From NCBI RefSeq assembly GCF_000621625.1, contig NZ_KK211318.1:146205-210204 (forward strand): 64,000 bases of DNA, read 5' to 3'. Position numbers and translations under genes: made by a program. Each line of letters opens with the position of its first letter. Position 1 is the stretch's first letter. The DNA comes from Crocinitomix catalasitica ATCC 23190. Lineage in GTDB: Bacteria; Bacteroidota; Bacteroidia; Flavobacteriales_D; Crocinitomicaceae. The notes under the pieces are model-generated. The model made no database searches. It saw nothing but the letters and a program-made list of their open reading frames with translations, and had not been told where the DNA came from. Below, in pieces: positions 18,327-26,789 of the stretch.

Positions 18327-19207
18327 ATGAAGAACATGAATAAATATATTGGTCGATTAATCATTTTTAGTTTGATGGCTAGCTTGGCGTCTTGTGTCAA
18401 TTTTAAACCTGGATGGGGGGCGTTTAACGAAAAGAATAATTCTGAAAACGTTGCTGAATTATTAGCCGAAGCTTATGAAATTGAATCGACAGCTGGAACG
18501 GCAGAACGTTTACAATTGCTTATTGATGCTTTTAAAAAAGTAGAACAAGCAGATCCTAATAATTATGAGGCATTATGGAATATTGGGAATTACAATATTT
18601 TAATGGGAGCAGCTTACGCTAACAAAGTTAAAGACAAGAAAACTTACTACCGTGAGGCAATTAAATATTGTGAGAAAGCAATGAGTGTAAACGAGGATTT
18701 TTCGAACGAACTAAATAATGTAGATGAGGTTCCAAATGCCTTTGACAAACTATCTGTCAATGAGGTTGATGCAATGGGCAATTGGTATACGGCAGGTTTT
18801 ATTATTTTAAAGAGTGTTTAAAACCGCTTGGTAGATTAATGAATACGGACATAATTATTGAAAATAACGCCATGATTCAAAGGATTGATGAATTAGATTC
18901 TACTTGGTTTGGAGGTGCAAATTATTTTTCGAGAGCTTTGTATTATATTGCTGTACCAGCAAAATTTGGAGGTAGTAAACCATTGGCTGCTAATGAATTT
19001 TTAAAAGCAATTGAAATTGGGCCCAATTATTTGATTCATCGTTGGGGAAGAGCTAAATATCTTTATGATTTAACTGGTGAAATGGCCGAATTTGAGTCCG
19101 ATTTACAGTGGGTAATTGCTCAAAACCCAAGTAAAGAAGGGAATACTTATCCTTGGAATGTTTATTTTCAAGAGGATGCGTGGAAAATGTTGGCAGGAAA
19201 GAAATAA
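18327..19207 (+). pseudogene. TPR lipoprotein split by a single-base frameshift
   Basis: The first reading frame (18327-18821) encodes a lipoprotein signal (SLASC), then helical TPR-like repeats (AFKKVEQADPNNYEALWNIGNY), and stops at 18819-18821. The protein continues in the -1 frame through 19207 with GRFYYFKECLKPLGRLMN, TPR-like AANEFLKAIEIGPNYLIHRWGRA and a natural C-terminus. One extra T in the TTTT run near 18799-18803 would rejoin both parts as WYTAGFYYFKECL. The zero frame also contains the heptamer T-TTA-AAG (18808-18814), which fits a -1 slippery site. Joined length is about 293 residues. Causes to consider are a sequencing error, a true mutation or programmed frameshifting. Function is unknown. 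Confidence 0.7.
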
Positions 19208-19277
19208 TTCTTAAAACAAAAAGGATAGTGAATCTCACGTTGTTATTCAACGATTTTAAATACTAATATTGCCCTTT

Positions 19278-19976
19278 ATGGTAGATTTATCACATGCTGA
19301 GAATCAAATTCGATGTGTTAAAAATTTTCAAGAACTAGTTAACACGCCCTTTAAAGATGAGGTTAATGCGCTATGTTGGACACGGGAACTGATCGGTGAT
19401 TTTTCAGAGATTATTGAAAAGATTAGCCTAGACGAAAACATGGCGGAAATTGATCAAGATGAACTTCTCGGACTTGATTTGAGTGCACAAGGGCAGCTTG
19501 CGCGTGACATTCTTTTAAATGACATGAAAGTATTGACAGCGCATGGCGGATCTCCGATTTTAAATATGATTAAGTATTATGAACGCGATGATGCTTATCC
19601 GCCATTCCCAACGGATGTTTATTCTTATCACGTCGATCGCTCTCCAATTCCTGTTGATACTTTTTTATGCACCTATTATGGCGCTGCGAGTGAAATTATG
19701 GCCAATGCACAAGCAGAACAAAAAATATTAGTGCCAGAAATTCGTGCTGAACTCAAAAAACTATATGATGGAGTAGATGAAGGTTTTGAATCTTTTTTAA
19801 CTGAGTTTTTCTTTGATTTACATTACCAAGTTAAGCCAAATGCTCAACCTACCAACTTAGGAGTAGGTAATTTGTGGAGGTTAGCTGTTGATCATCCTGA
19901 AAGTCTGGTGCAGCCTTGTGTTCACCGCGCTCCGGTAGAGAAAAAAGGAGAACACCGTTTACTATTAATATGTTGA
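19278..19976 (+). CDS. DUF1826-like protein
   Basis: The 232-residue product is counted from ATG at 19278. A TTG at 19269 would add three residues. Motifs in the second half are YHVDRSPIPVDTFLCTYYGAASE, then LGVGNLWRLAVDHPES, and CVHRAP...GEHRLLL. This HVD...LLCTY..G.. (C)VHR(S/A)P pattern is what I recall of DUF1826, an uncharacterised family. Conserved His/Asp/Cys residues suggest a metal site, which is inference. No signal peptide is seen, so it is cytosolic. It is followed directly by the structured noncoding segment. Confidence 0.6.
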   Translation: MVDLSHAENQIRCVKNFQELVNTPFKDEVNALCWTRELIGDFSEIIEKISLDENMAEIDQDELLGLDLSAQGQLARDILLNDMKVLTAHGGSPILNMIKYYERDDAYPPFPTDVYSYHVDRSPIPVDTFLCTYYGAASEIMANAQAEQKILVPEIRAELKKLYDGVDEGFESFLTEFFFDLHYQVKPNAQPTNLGVGNLWRLAVDHPESLVQPCVHRAPVEKKGEHRLLLIC

Positions 19977-20100
19977 GGTTGTGAATTTTTTAGTTCCTTT
20001 CGGCTAAGGGATAGGAAGCATTGTGGAGCTCTTGCTTTTTTAGCAAAGCGACGCTGGAGAGCCCGACTCCCAATTCGATTGGGAGACGCCCCTAAATAGT
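19977..20100. repeat. GC-richer structured intergenic element
   Basis: This segment between the DUF1826-like and VOC genes is richer in G and C than its surroundings. It contains two hairpins: TTGCT/AGCAA around a T-run (about 20032-20046), and a perfect 8-bp inverted repeat CTCCCAAT/ATTGGGAG with loop TCG (20067-20085). Its order (GGATAGGAAGC, T-rich hairpin, GAGAGCCCGAC, CGCCCCTAAATA) recalls the short interspersed noncoding elements scattered between genes in Flavobacteriia genomes. Copies elsewhere cannot be checked within this window. Confidence 0.4.
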
Positions 20101-20466
20101 CGGCCGAACGATAACAACGCCATATCCATCGGGATCTAGCACCATAATTCCATTCAATTGCCAATAGGGATTCTTGGGTTTTGAAGGTTTGATATTGGCA
20201 TGTTTTAGCTTTTTGACAATCAACTCGAAGGTCTCACTATTTTTTGGATAAAATACTAAAACGTCATCCTCGTCGGGACGATGTAATGGCTGTTCCCACG
20301 AAACGGTGAACTCCAATTCCCAATCAGCATTTACAGGTCCAATAAAGACACCATCATAACCTGCATGTTTTTCGAACTTGCCTTTTAATTCCATACCTAA
20401 TACTTGGGTATAAAAGATGATTATCGGGTCGAGAAAATTGGTGTGCCGGGCAAGTCTAAACTTCAT
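20092..20466 (-). CDS. VOC/glyoxalase-family protein
   Basis: The 124-residue protein has the two beta-alpha-beta halves of the vicinal oxygen chelate fold. The start FRLARHTNFLDPIIIFYTQVLGME, the middle GYDGVFIGP...WELEFTV, and the end GIMVLDPDGYGVVIVRP are typical of YycE-like members. Potential metal ligands are His-8, the Glu in ELEFT and late acidic residues. The substrate is unknown. It is a single gene on the minus strand. Confidence 0.85.
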   Translation of the reverse strand: MKFRLARHTNFLDPIIIFYTQVLGMELKGKFEKHAGYDGVFIGPVNADWELEFTVSWEQPLHRPDEDDVLVFYPKNSETFELIVKKLKHANIKPSKPKNPYWQLNGIMVLDPDGYGVVIVRPTI

Positions 20467-20570
20467 GAATTATTTATTGTGTAACAAATATATTCAAATG
20501 AATAGAATGGATCCCCCAATCTGTTATGATATCTACGACTGGATTGATGAACGACAAGTAATGAAGCCCT

Positions 20571-22346
20571 CTATTTTTTAATAACCTTAAGAGAATTGAT
20601 GTTCCCATCTGCCTCAATTTGTAATACATATACACCTGGTTCTATATGTGAATAGTCAGGAGATTGAGGACCATAAAATGAACCAATTTTTTTCCCTGTT
20701 AGACTAAACATTGTTACAATTGCGGCATCAGATAAACCTGTTAAAGTAAATTGGCCATTATGTGGATTCGGATATATGTGGAGACTAGGTTTATTTACGG
20801 CCGTTAAACCTGTATTCACCGTTTTAAAATATTCTATTGCCCCTATATCAATACTTTCACCTTGTACTCTAGGACTGTAAGAGAAATCAGTATGTCCTAC
20901 AAATGTATATTCCATACTTCCTGCATTAATACAACTACTAGAAGGCTGCAATGCAAAATTCTTTGTGGTGGCATCTTCTGTAAAATCACTTGTTAAAGTT
21001 GGGTTGACGAAATTAACTTCAGTATCTGTCACACAATTTAATGTATCACAATCAAAATCCTCGTTGTATGCTAAGGATTCATAAACTGAAGTGCCTAAAT
21101 AATTATGATTAAAATGTAGCTCAACAGGGGCTAAAATTGATAGCTGTCTTGAAGATCCTGCAGCATTTTCGTTTCCTGTAATTATATTGTTGTGCAAATT
21201 TAATATTCCAGTACCATAAACATTTATTCCTGCTGAATATCCGGTTTCTGCGAAATTATTGACGATGGTGTTGTTGTAAATATCTGCATTACAAGTGTGT
21301 ATATATATGCCGCCAGCATAATGAGCTGTTTTATTATTCGCAATAATATTATCACGTACTGTGTAGTGCGTTTCATACCTCCAACCGTTTAAACCAGCTA
21401 TATGAATTCCTCCACCTCCATCTGTTAAACCGCAATTACCATATGTCATTTCATTATTGCAAATTAAGTTTTTTTCAATAATTGCTTTGGTATCTAAACA
21501 TGTTAAAGCTGCAGTTCTATAGGTTTTGTTATGATGTATTTTATTCCCTCGTATGATGTGTTCTCCGGGACCAGCGAGAATGACAGCAGAGAATGGATGT
21601 GTAACAACATTATGATCAAATTCATTATTCTCAATTAACGCATGTGTATTTAACAGATTAATGCCAAGACCTTCTGAATTGTGATGAATATGACTATTTT
21701 TTAATTCAAAAGTACCTCCAATAATACCGTTGTATAAAATTACACTGTAAAAGGCTTTATTATTGTGAAACTTACAATTCTGAACAACAGTATTTTGATC
21801 TTCTATTACCGATGACATCCAAAGAATGACGCCTTGGTTGGCATAAGTAAGATTATAGTGTTTATGGTGTGTGAATTCGCAATGATCTAAAAAAATTTCT
21901 CTTTCTGCTCTTAATGCAGCTTCACCGTTTGCCAGTTCATTATTATTACTTTTTGTATCCTTTATTAAACAATGTTTGAAATATGAACTGTCAGGTGTAT
22001 AATTCACTTTGGCATAAATTCCTCGCCAACCGCCACTCGTGCTGATGTCGAGATGCCACCCAGTGGTATCTACTGCCGAAAAAGATACCGGCATAAGTTC
22101 AGTTCCATCTACTTGTAAATGACCAATTACAACAATCTGATAATACCCATCTATTTGAACGTCTACACCGGGTCCGACTTTTAATTTACCTGTGATTTCT
22201 ATATCTCCTTGAATGATGTAAGGGGATGCGTCACTCGTCCAATTTGCAGAAGCCAATGTACCGCCTGGAACATATGTTTGCGCATTGCAAATTAATAAAA
22301 AGAGTGATGAAAAAGTAAATGTTAGTATACGTAAAAGATATTTCAT
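20571..22346 (-). CDS. Right-handed beta-helix protein with T9SS type A domain
   Basis: The 591-residue secreted protein has a signal peptide ending FLLICNAQ. Residues 60-450 are repeated coil-like units rich in N, H and I (NNKAFYSVILYNGIIGG, IHHNSEGLGINLLNTHALIE, IIRGNKIHHNKTYRTAALTC, IIANNKTAHYAGGIYIHTC), the hallmark of the pectate-lyase-like parallel beta-helix. A segment near 445-500 reads like the DUF1565/choice-of-anchor 'CINAGS...IDIGAIEY' module. The C-terminus has a type A sorting domain (IYPNPHNGQFTLTGL, GVYVLQIE, LKVIKK). Type IX secretion is expected, and a polysaccharide-binding or lyase role is possible but unproven. Confidence 0.85.
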   Translation of the reverse strand: MKYLLRILTFTFSSLFLLICNAQTYVPGGTLASANWTSDASPYIIQGDIEITGKLKVGPGVDVQIDGYYQIVVIGHLQVDGTELMPVSFSAVDTTGWHLDISTSGGWRGIYAKVNYTPDSSYFKHCLIKDTKSNNNELANGEAALRAEREIFLDHCEFTHHKHYNLTYANQGVILWMSSVIEDQNTVVQNCKFHNNKAFYSVILYNGIIGGTFELKNSHIHHNSEGLGINLLNTHALIENNEFDHNVVTHPFSAVILAGPGEHIIRGNKIHHNKTYRTAALTCLDTKAIIEKNLICNNEMTYGNCGLTDGGGGIHIAGLNGWRYETHYTVRDNIIANNKTAHYAGGIYIHTCNADIYNNTIVNNFAETGYSAGINVYGTGILNLHNNIITGNENAAGSSRQLSILAPVELHFNHNYLGTSVYESLAYNEDFDCDTLNCVTDTEVNFVNPTLTSDFTEDATTKNFALQPSSSCINAGSMEYTFVGHTDFSYSPRVQGESIDIGAIEYFKTVNTGLTAVNKPSLHIYPNPHNGQFTLTGLSDAAIVTMFSLTGKKIGSFYGPQSPDYSHIEPGVYVLQIEADGNINSLKVIKK

Positions 22347-22647
22347 AGCTTAAGATTTAATTACTAGCTAAACGGAGCGAATAATCAGATAGTTGCATTC
22401 TCTTTTTTAGAGTAAAGGGCTTTAAAGTCAAAAATAACTATTGGTAAATTAATGAATAATGGAATTCATATTATCAGTAAAACAGGAGGTTTGAGCTATG
22501 TCGATTTGTTTTAAAATTGAATTCAATTATGGGCCATCAAAAAGATGAAGTTTAGGATTGAGAAGTCAATAATTTCAAGGGTTTTAGATATAAAATTCTA
22601 TAAATTTTAGTAATCGTAAAAAAAATTAATCTAAAATTAGATTTTTA
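22347..22647. other. Intergenic region without a gene
   Basis: No open frame with coding character is visible. One TATTTTTG on the minus strand (22429-22436) matches the -7 element and could serve the beta-helix gene with an 82-nt leader. No -33 element is evident. Confidence 0.4.
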
Positions 22648-23670
22648 TTAAGCCAATGCATCTAAATTCAATTTTTCAGACAGCACTTCACTAAATTTTT
22701 CTTTGTCATCGATTGAGACTGCAAGGTGCTGGTATTTACGTTTTATACCGAATAAACCGTGTATGGTTCCTTGGTCAGTTAAGTGCAATAGTATATTATA
22801 ATCATTGAAGACTATTTTTTGATAGGATTTATCATCTGCTGGCAAATCCTTCGTTGTCAATTCGAATGATTGAATAGATTGATAGGGAATTATTGTTTTT
22901 AGAAAAATTCCGAACCGAAAAACAATGGTGTTTTCTTTAAATTGAATAGGGGTACGTGGAATGGATTTTATGAGTCCGAAAATCTGAAAAATCCCGTAAA
23001 TACTAATGCCTGAAAATATCCAAGCTGCTGTTATACTCCAAGAGTGTAATAAAAGATGCAAAGCAAATAATTCAATGAATGCAACGAATAACAAAACGAT
23101 TAATATAGCGAGGATTCCACTGTTTTTATGGTAAGTAAATTCGTTAGCTGAATACTTTGGTTTATTCCATTTATAGAAGGCATAATAGAACATGCCGACT
23201 TCAATGGCTACAGCGGAAGCTACTTTTTTAGGGAATTGTTTAGATACTGCCAATTCGAGGGTGTCAATAAAGTTAAGTTGTTCCTTTTTATTGACTTGAT
23301 AATGTTTCCGGATTTTTAATATTTGAATGAGGATTACACTTGCAATTAACAATTCAATAAAGGGTAGGATATAGGTTATAATGAAGTTTAAAGCAGCTTG
23401 ATTTTCTTTTGGGATAAATATGAAACTCAGGACTAAACCAAGTACAAAAAACGGTGTAATTGTAAATTTTGAAATATTTGATTTACGAATGAGCAAAAAG
23501 TAAACTAACGGGGATAATAAAACAAGATCTAAAGTGATTCCTAAAGCTAAAAGATTCGAATCCTCTTGAAAAAACGAGATGTTTACGGCTAAGAGTACCG
23601 AACTTAGGATAATTAATAATGGTATGCCAAATCGATAAATATTGGGATGAATCAGTAACAAATATTTCAT
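22648..23670 (-). CDS. Multi-pass membrane protein with C-terminal PH-like domain
   Basis: The 340-residue protein has about six hydrophobic helices (near residues 14-31, 40-61, 70-88, 97-118, 186-210 and 214-236). A soluble C-terminal part of about 100 residues contains FKENTIVFRFGIFLKTIIPYQSIQSFEL. This beta-rich pattern resembles the bacterial PH domains found at the ends of membrane proteins. I do not recognise the family, and no catalytic motif is seen. It is divergent from the glycosyltransferase gene at 23769. Confidence 0.65.
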   Translation of the reverse strand: MKYLLLIHPNIYRFGIPLLIILSSVLLAVNISFFQEDSNLLALGITLDLVLLSPLVYFLLIRKSNISKFTITPFFVLGLVLSFIFIPKENQAALNFIITYILPFIELLIASVILIQILKIRKHYQVNKKEQLNFIDTLELAVSKQFPKKVASAVAIEVGMFYYAFYKWNKPKYSANEFTYHKNSGILAILIVLLFVAFIELFALHLLLHSWSITAAWIFSGISIYGIFQIFGLIKSIPRTPIQFKENTIVFRFGIFLKTIIPYQSIQSFELTTKDLPADDKSYQKIVFNDYNILLHLTDQGTIHGLFGIKRKYQHLAVSIDDKEKFSEVLSEKLNLDALA

Positions 23671-23768
23671 GTTTTTCTTTATTTTTTATGACTTAAAAAT
23701 AACTCTTTAGTGAAATTCGATGTTTTTGTAAAGATAGTGTTATTTTTAGGCTTTTAAAGACGATTATA

Positions 23769-24494
23769 ATGACAATCAACAAACTTTCCATCATCATTCC
23801 AGTTTTTAATGAAGGGCCAACCATTCATTTGATTTTAGATAAAATAAAAGAAGTTGAATTGGCTGGGAATATTAAAAAGGAATTGATTATTGTGAATGAT
23901 TTTTCTACAGATAACACGAAGGAATCAATCATGGCTTATATTGCGGGGCATCCTGATTATAATATTCAGTATTTTGAGCACGAGGAAAATAAAGGAAAAG
24001 GAGCTGCTTTACACACTGGTATTTCAAAGGCGACTGGCGAATATTTAGTCATTCAAGATGCAGATTTGGAATATGATCCGAATGAATATAATGACTTATT
24101 AAAGCCAATATTATTAGGCTTTGCGGATGTTGTTTACGGTTCCCGTTTTATTGGTGGTAATCCACATCGTGTATTGTTTTATTGGCACAGTATTGGGAAT
24201 AAATTTTTAACGTCTTTATCAAATATGTTTTCTAACCTTAATATAACGGATATGGAAACCTGTTATAAAATGTTTAAAACAGACATCATTCAAGGTATAA
24301 AACTCAAAGAAAACCGTTTTGGATTTGAACCGGAAGTAACAGCTAAAATTTCGCGTATTCCTAAAATTCGAATTTATGAAGTAGGGATTTCTTATTATGG
24401 AAGAACTTACGAAGAGGGGAAGAAAATTGGATGGAAAGATGGATTTAGAGCCATTTATTGTATTCTAAAATACGGACTCTTCCGTTCAAAATAG
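23769..24494 (+). CDS. GT2 glycosyltransferase (dolichol/polyprenyl-phosphate sugar synthase-like)
   Basis: The 241-residue enzyme has a GT-A core: [18 protein letters not shown] at the start, [26 protein letters not shown], then the metal-binding [13 protein letters not shown] (DxD) and [10 protein letters not shown]. The end ([19 protein letters not shown]) is typical of DPM1-like enzymes that move sugar from a nucleotide donor to a polyprenyl phosphate. No membrane helices follow, so it is the short, peripheral form. Its stop at 24494 is one base from the convergent ogt stop. Substrate is inferred from family only. Confidence 0.88.
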   Translation: MTINKLSIIIPVFNEGPTIHLILDKIKEVELAGNIKKELIIVNDFSTDNTKESIMAYIAGHPDYNIQYFEHEENKGKGAALHTGISKATGEYLVIQDADLEYDPNEYNDLLKPILLGFADVVYGSRFIGGNPHRVLFYWHSIGNKFLTSLSNMFSNLNITDMETCYKMFKTDIIQGIKLKENRFGFEPEVTAKISRIPKIRIYEVGISYYGRTYEEGKKIGWKDGFRAIYCILKYGLFRSK

Positions 24495-24495
24495 T

Positions 24496-25032
24496 TTATG
24501 CTGAAAATAGGTCTTTTGGCCCAGCAACTTCACGTTCGAGATTTAGTAAAAATCTTTTGCGATCAATTCCACCAGCATAACCAGTTAAACTTCCGTCAGA
24601 TCCTATAATTCTGTGACAAGGAATGATAATGGCTAATTTGTTTTTCCCATTTGCAGTTGCTACTGCTCGAATAGCATTGGGCTCGCCAATAGATTCAGTC
24701 TGCTCGAGATAGGATCTAGTTTCGGCATAAGGAACAGATTTGAGTGATTCCCAAACACTGACTTGAAAATCCGTTCCAATCAATAAAGTTGGAACAGTGA
24801 ATTTTTGTAATTTTCCTTTAAAATAATCGTGTAGTTCTTTGTGTAGTAATAGTAAATGATCATTTTCATCATCAAGAATTTCAGATTTAAAATAATCCTT
24901 TAGTGATGCAATTTCCTCTTTCAACTCTTTACGCTCTGCAAATTCTAACAAACAAATTCCATCATCTGTTGCAAGTCCGTACATTTCACCAATCGGTGTA
25001 CTAAAATTAGCAGTGTAAAGCGTTGATTTCAT
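24496..25032 (-). CDS. ogt: Methylated-DNA-[protein]-cysteine S-methyltransferase
   Basis: The 178-residue suicide repair enzyme transfers alkyl groups from O6-alkylguanine or O4-alkylthymine to its own Cys. The active-site motif IIPCHRIIGSDGSLTGYAGG is intact, and the helix-turn-helix region SVWESLKSVPYAETRSY precedes it. The short N-terminal domain begins TANFSTPIGEMYGLATDDGI. The gene follows the SDR gene by 2 bp on the same strand, so it is probably read from the promoter before the SDR gene. Confidence 0.93.
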   Translation of the reverse strand: MKSTLYTANFSTPIGEMYGLATDDGICLLEFAERKELKEEIASLKDYFKSEILDDENDHLLLLHKELHDYFKGKLQKFTVPTLLIGTDFQVSVWESLKSVPYAETRSYLEQTESIGEPNAIRAVATANGKNKLAIIIPCHRIIGSDGSLTGYAGGIDRKRFLLNLEREVAGPKDLFSA

Positions 25033-25034
25033 AT

Positions 25035-25796
25035 TTATTCATTTCTGTGAATGACATAACTATTTGCCTGAGCCAATGAAGTTAACACTAAATCATTAAT
25101 ACACAAATGATCGGGCAGGGTAGTTGTATAATAAATCACTTCAGCGATATCTTCAGCCACCATAGGTTGATAACCTTTATAAGCATTATCTGCACGTTCA
25201 GTATCACCATGGAAACGAACCGTAGAGAATTCAGTATTCGCTGCACCAGGTGCGATTTGTGTCACCTTTATTCCTTCAGGTAATAAATCAATACGCATAC
25301 CTTTAGTTATTGCGTCAACCGCATGTTTTGAAGCACAGTAAACATTGCCGTTTGGATAAACTTCCTTACCAGCAGTTGATCCAATATTAATAATATGTCC
25401 TTTTTTATTTGCGGTCATGGTTGGAATGATTGCTTTGGATACAAAAAGTAATCCTTTGACGTTGGTGTCGATCATTTTCTCCCAATCTTCAGTACTTCCT
25501 TCTTGAATTGGTTCTAAACCACTTGCTAATCCCGCATTATTGATCAAAATATCAATATTTTTCCACCATTCTGGTAGACTTGCAATTGCTTCTGTAACGG
25601 CTTGCTCATCTCGAACATCAAAACAGAGTGGTAAAACTTGTGTACCGTATGAACTTTCTATGCCTTTTTGCAACGCTATTAAACGCTCATTTCTTCGACC
25701 AGTAATGATAATGTTGTGGCCATTTTGAGCGAATAATTTGGCAGTAGCTTCACCAAAACCAGATGTTGCTCCAGTAATAAATACGGTTTTTTTCAT
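25035..25796 (-). CDS. SDR-family NAD(P)-dependent oxidoreductase (YdfG-like)
   Basis: The 253-residue short-chain dehydrogenase has the nucleotide-binding GATSGFG at residues 8-14, GRRN for NADP preference, DVRDE, NNAG, the catalytic Ser in INIGSTAG, and the YCASK Tyr-Lys pair. The order and the ending (LVLTSLAQANSY) fit YdfG/3-hydroxy acid dehydrogenase-like enzymes. The substrate may be serine, 3-hydroxypropionate or similar, but this is inferred. It is the first gene of a two-gene unit with ogt. A TAAATTTG element ends 5 nt before the ATG. Confidence 0.92.
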   Translation of the reverse strand: MKKTVFITGATSGFGEATAKLFAQNGHNIIITGRRNERLIALQKGIESSYGTQVLPLCFDVRDEQAVTEAIASLPEWWKNIDILINNAGLASGLEPIQEGSTEDWEKMIDTNVKGLLFVSKAIIPTMTANKKGHIINIGSTAGKEVYPNGNVYCASKHAVDAITKGMRIDLLPEGIKVTQIAPGAANTEFSTVRFHGDTERADNAYKGYQPMVAEDIAEVIYYTTTLPDHLCINDLVLTSLAQANSYVIHRNE

Positions 25797-25801
25797 ACGC
25801 T

Positions 25802-25809
25802 CAAATTTA
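25802..25809 (-). promoter_or_regulatory. -7 element 5 nt before the SDR start
   Basis: The minus strand reads TAAATTTG, then five bases, then ATG. Because transcription usually begins a few bases after this element, the mRNA is predicted to be leaderless or nearly so. Confidence 0.55.
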
Positions 25810-26011
25810 CAGAAAATAGCAATGACGATATGTTAATTTATTCCTAAAAAGATAGACAGATTACATTATTTAAATTAAAGAACTGAACTTGAAATGAATG
25901 TAAATAATAATGGATTAGGATTATTTATCAAATCAATATCTAACGTTTTATCCCTCTTAAAAATTGATTTTTAACGTGTGATACTTAACTTAGCCATTCA
26001 AAAATAAAATT

Positions 26012-26788
26012 ATGAGTTCAATACTATTCAACATAGAAAATAACGTTGGTATCATTCGATTAAATAGACCGAATGTATTCAATAGTTTTAACAAAGAAAT
26101 GGCAAAATCAATGCAATCTATTTTAGATGATTGTGATGAAAATGCTGAAGTTCGAGCAATTTATATCATTGGAGAAGGAAAAGCATTTTGTGCCGGTCAA
26201 GATTTGCAAGAGGTGACTGATCCTGACGGACCAGATTTGACATCGATTGTAAGGGAGCATTATAATCCGATAATAGAGCGTATTAGAAATATTGAAAAAC
26301 CGGTTGTAGCTGCTGTTAATGGAGTAGCGGCGGGCGCAGGTGCGAATATTGCATTGGCTTGTGATATTTGTGTAGCCACTGCTTCAGCAAGCTTTATTCA
26401 AGCTTTCAGTAAAATTGGCTTAATTCCAGATTCTGGTGGAACATTTTTCTTACCGAGATTGGTTGGATTTCAACGTGCCACTGCATTGATGATGTTGGGT
26501 GATAAAGTTGGAGCACAAGAAGCACAAGAAATGGGCATGATCTATAAAGCTTTTTCTGACGAAGAATTTGCTGCGTCATCATTAAAAATAGCTGAGAAAT
26601 TGGCGAAGATGCCAACAAAAGGTTTAGGCTGGACAAAGAGAGCTTTGAATGTTTCTATGATTAGTGATTTAACAACACAATTAAAGACAGAAGAGGAATT
26701 ACAGTCTGCTGCAGGTCAAACACATGATTATAACGAAGGTGTTGCTGCATTTTTAGAGAAAAGAAAACCAGAATTTAAAGGAGAATAA
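26012..26788 (+). CDS. paaG: Enoyl-CoA hydratase/isomerase, PaaG type
   Basis: The 258-residue crotonase-fold enzyme has GEGKAFCAGQDLQE for the first oxyanion segment and GVAAGAGANIALACD for the second. It has the PaaG-like FSKIGLIPDSGGTFFLPRLVG, where the Asp is the catalytic residue of PaaG. PaaG isomerises the ring-epoxide of phenylacetyl-CoA to oxepin-CoA and also acts in later beta-oxidation steps. The gene is one base before paaH and clearly shares its transcript. The remaining paa genes (paaABCDE, paaZ) are not in the window. Confidence 0.9.
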   Translation: MSSILFNIENNVGIIRLNRPNVFNSFNKEMAKSMQSILDDCDENAEVRAIYIIGEGKAFCAGQDLQEVTDPDGPDLTSIVREHYNPIIERIRNIEKPVVAAVNGVAAGAGANIALACDICVATASASFIQAFSKIGLIPDSGGTFFLPRLVGFQRATALMMLGDKVGAQEAQEMGMIYKAFSDEEFAASSLKIAEKLAKMPTKGLGWTKRALNVSMISDLTTQLKTEEELQSAAGQTHDYNEGVAAFLEKRKPEFKGE

Positions 26789-26789
26789 G

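Noticed and set aside
23560..23580. tRNA-like T-loop sequence TTCGAATCC
   Set aside because: It is within the membrane protein gene and no acceptor or anticodon stem can be formed around it.
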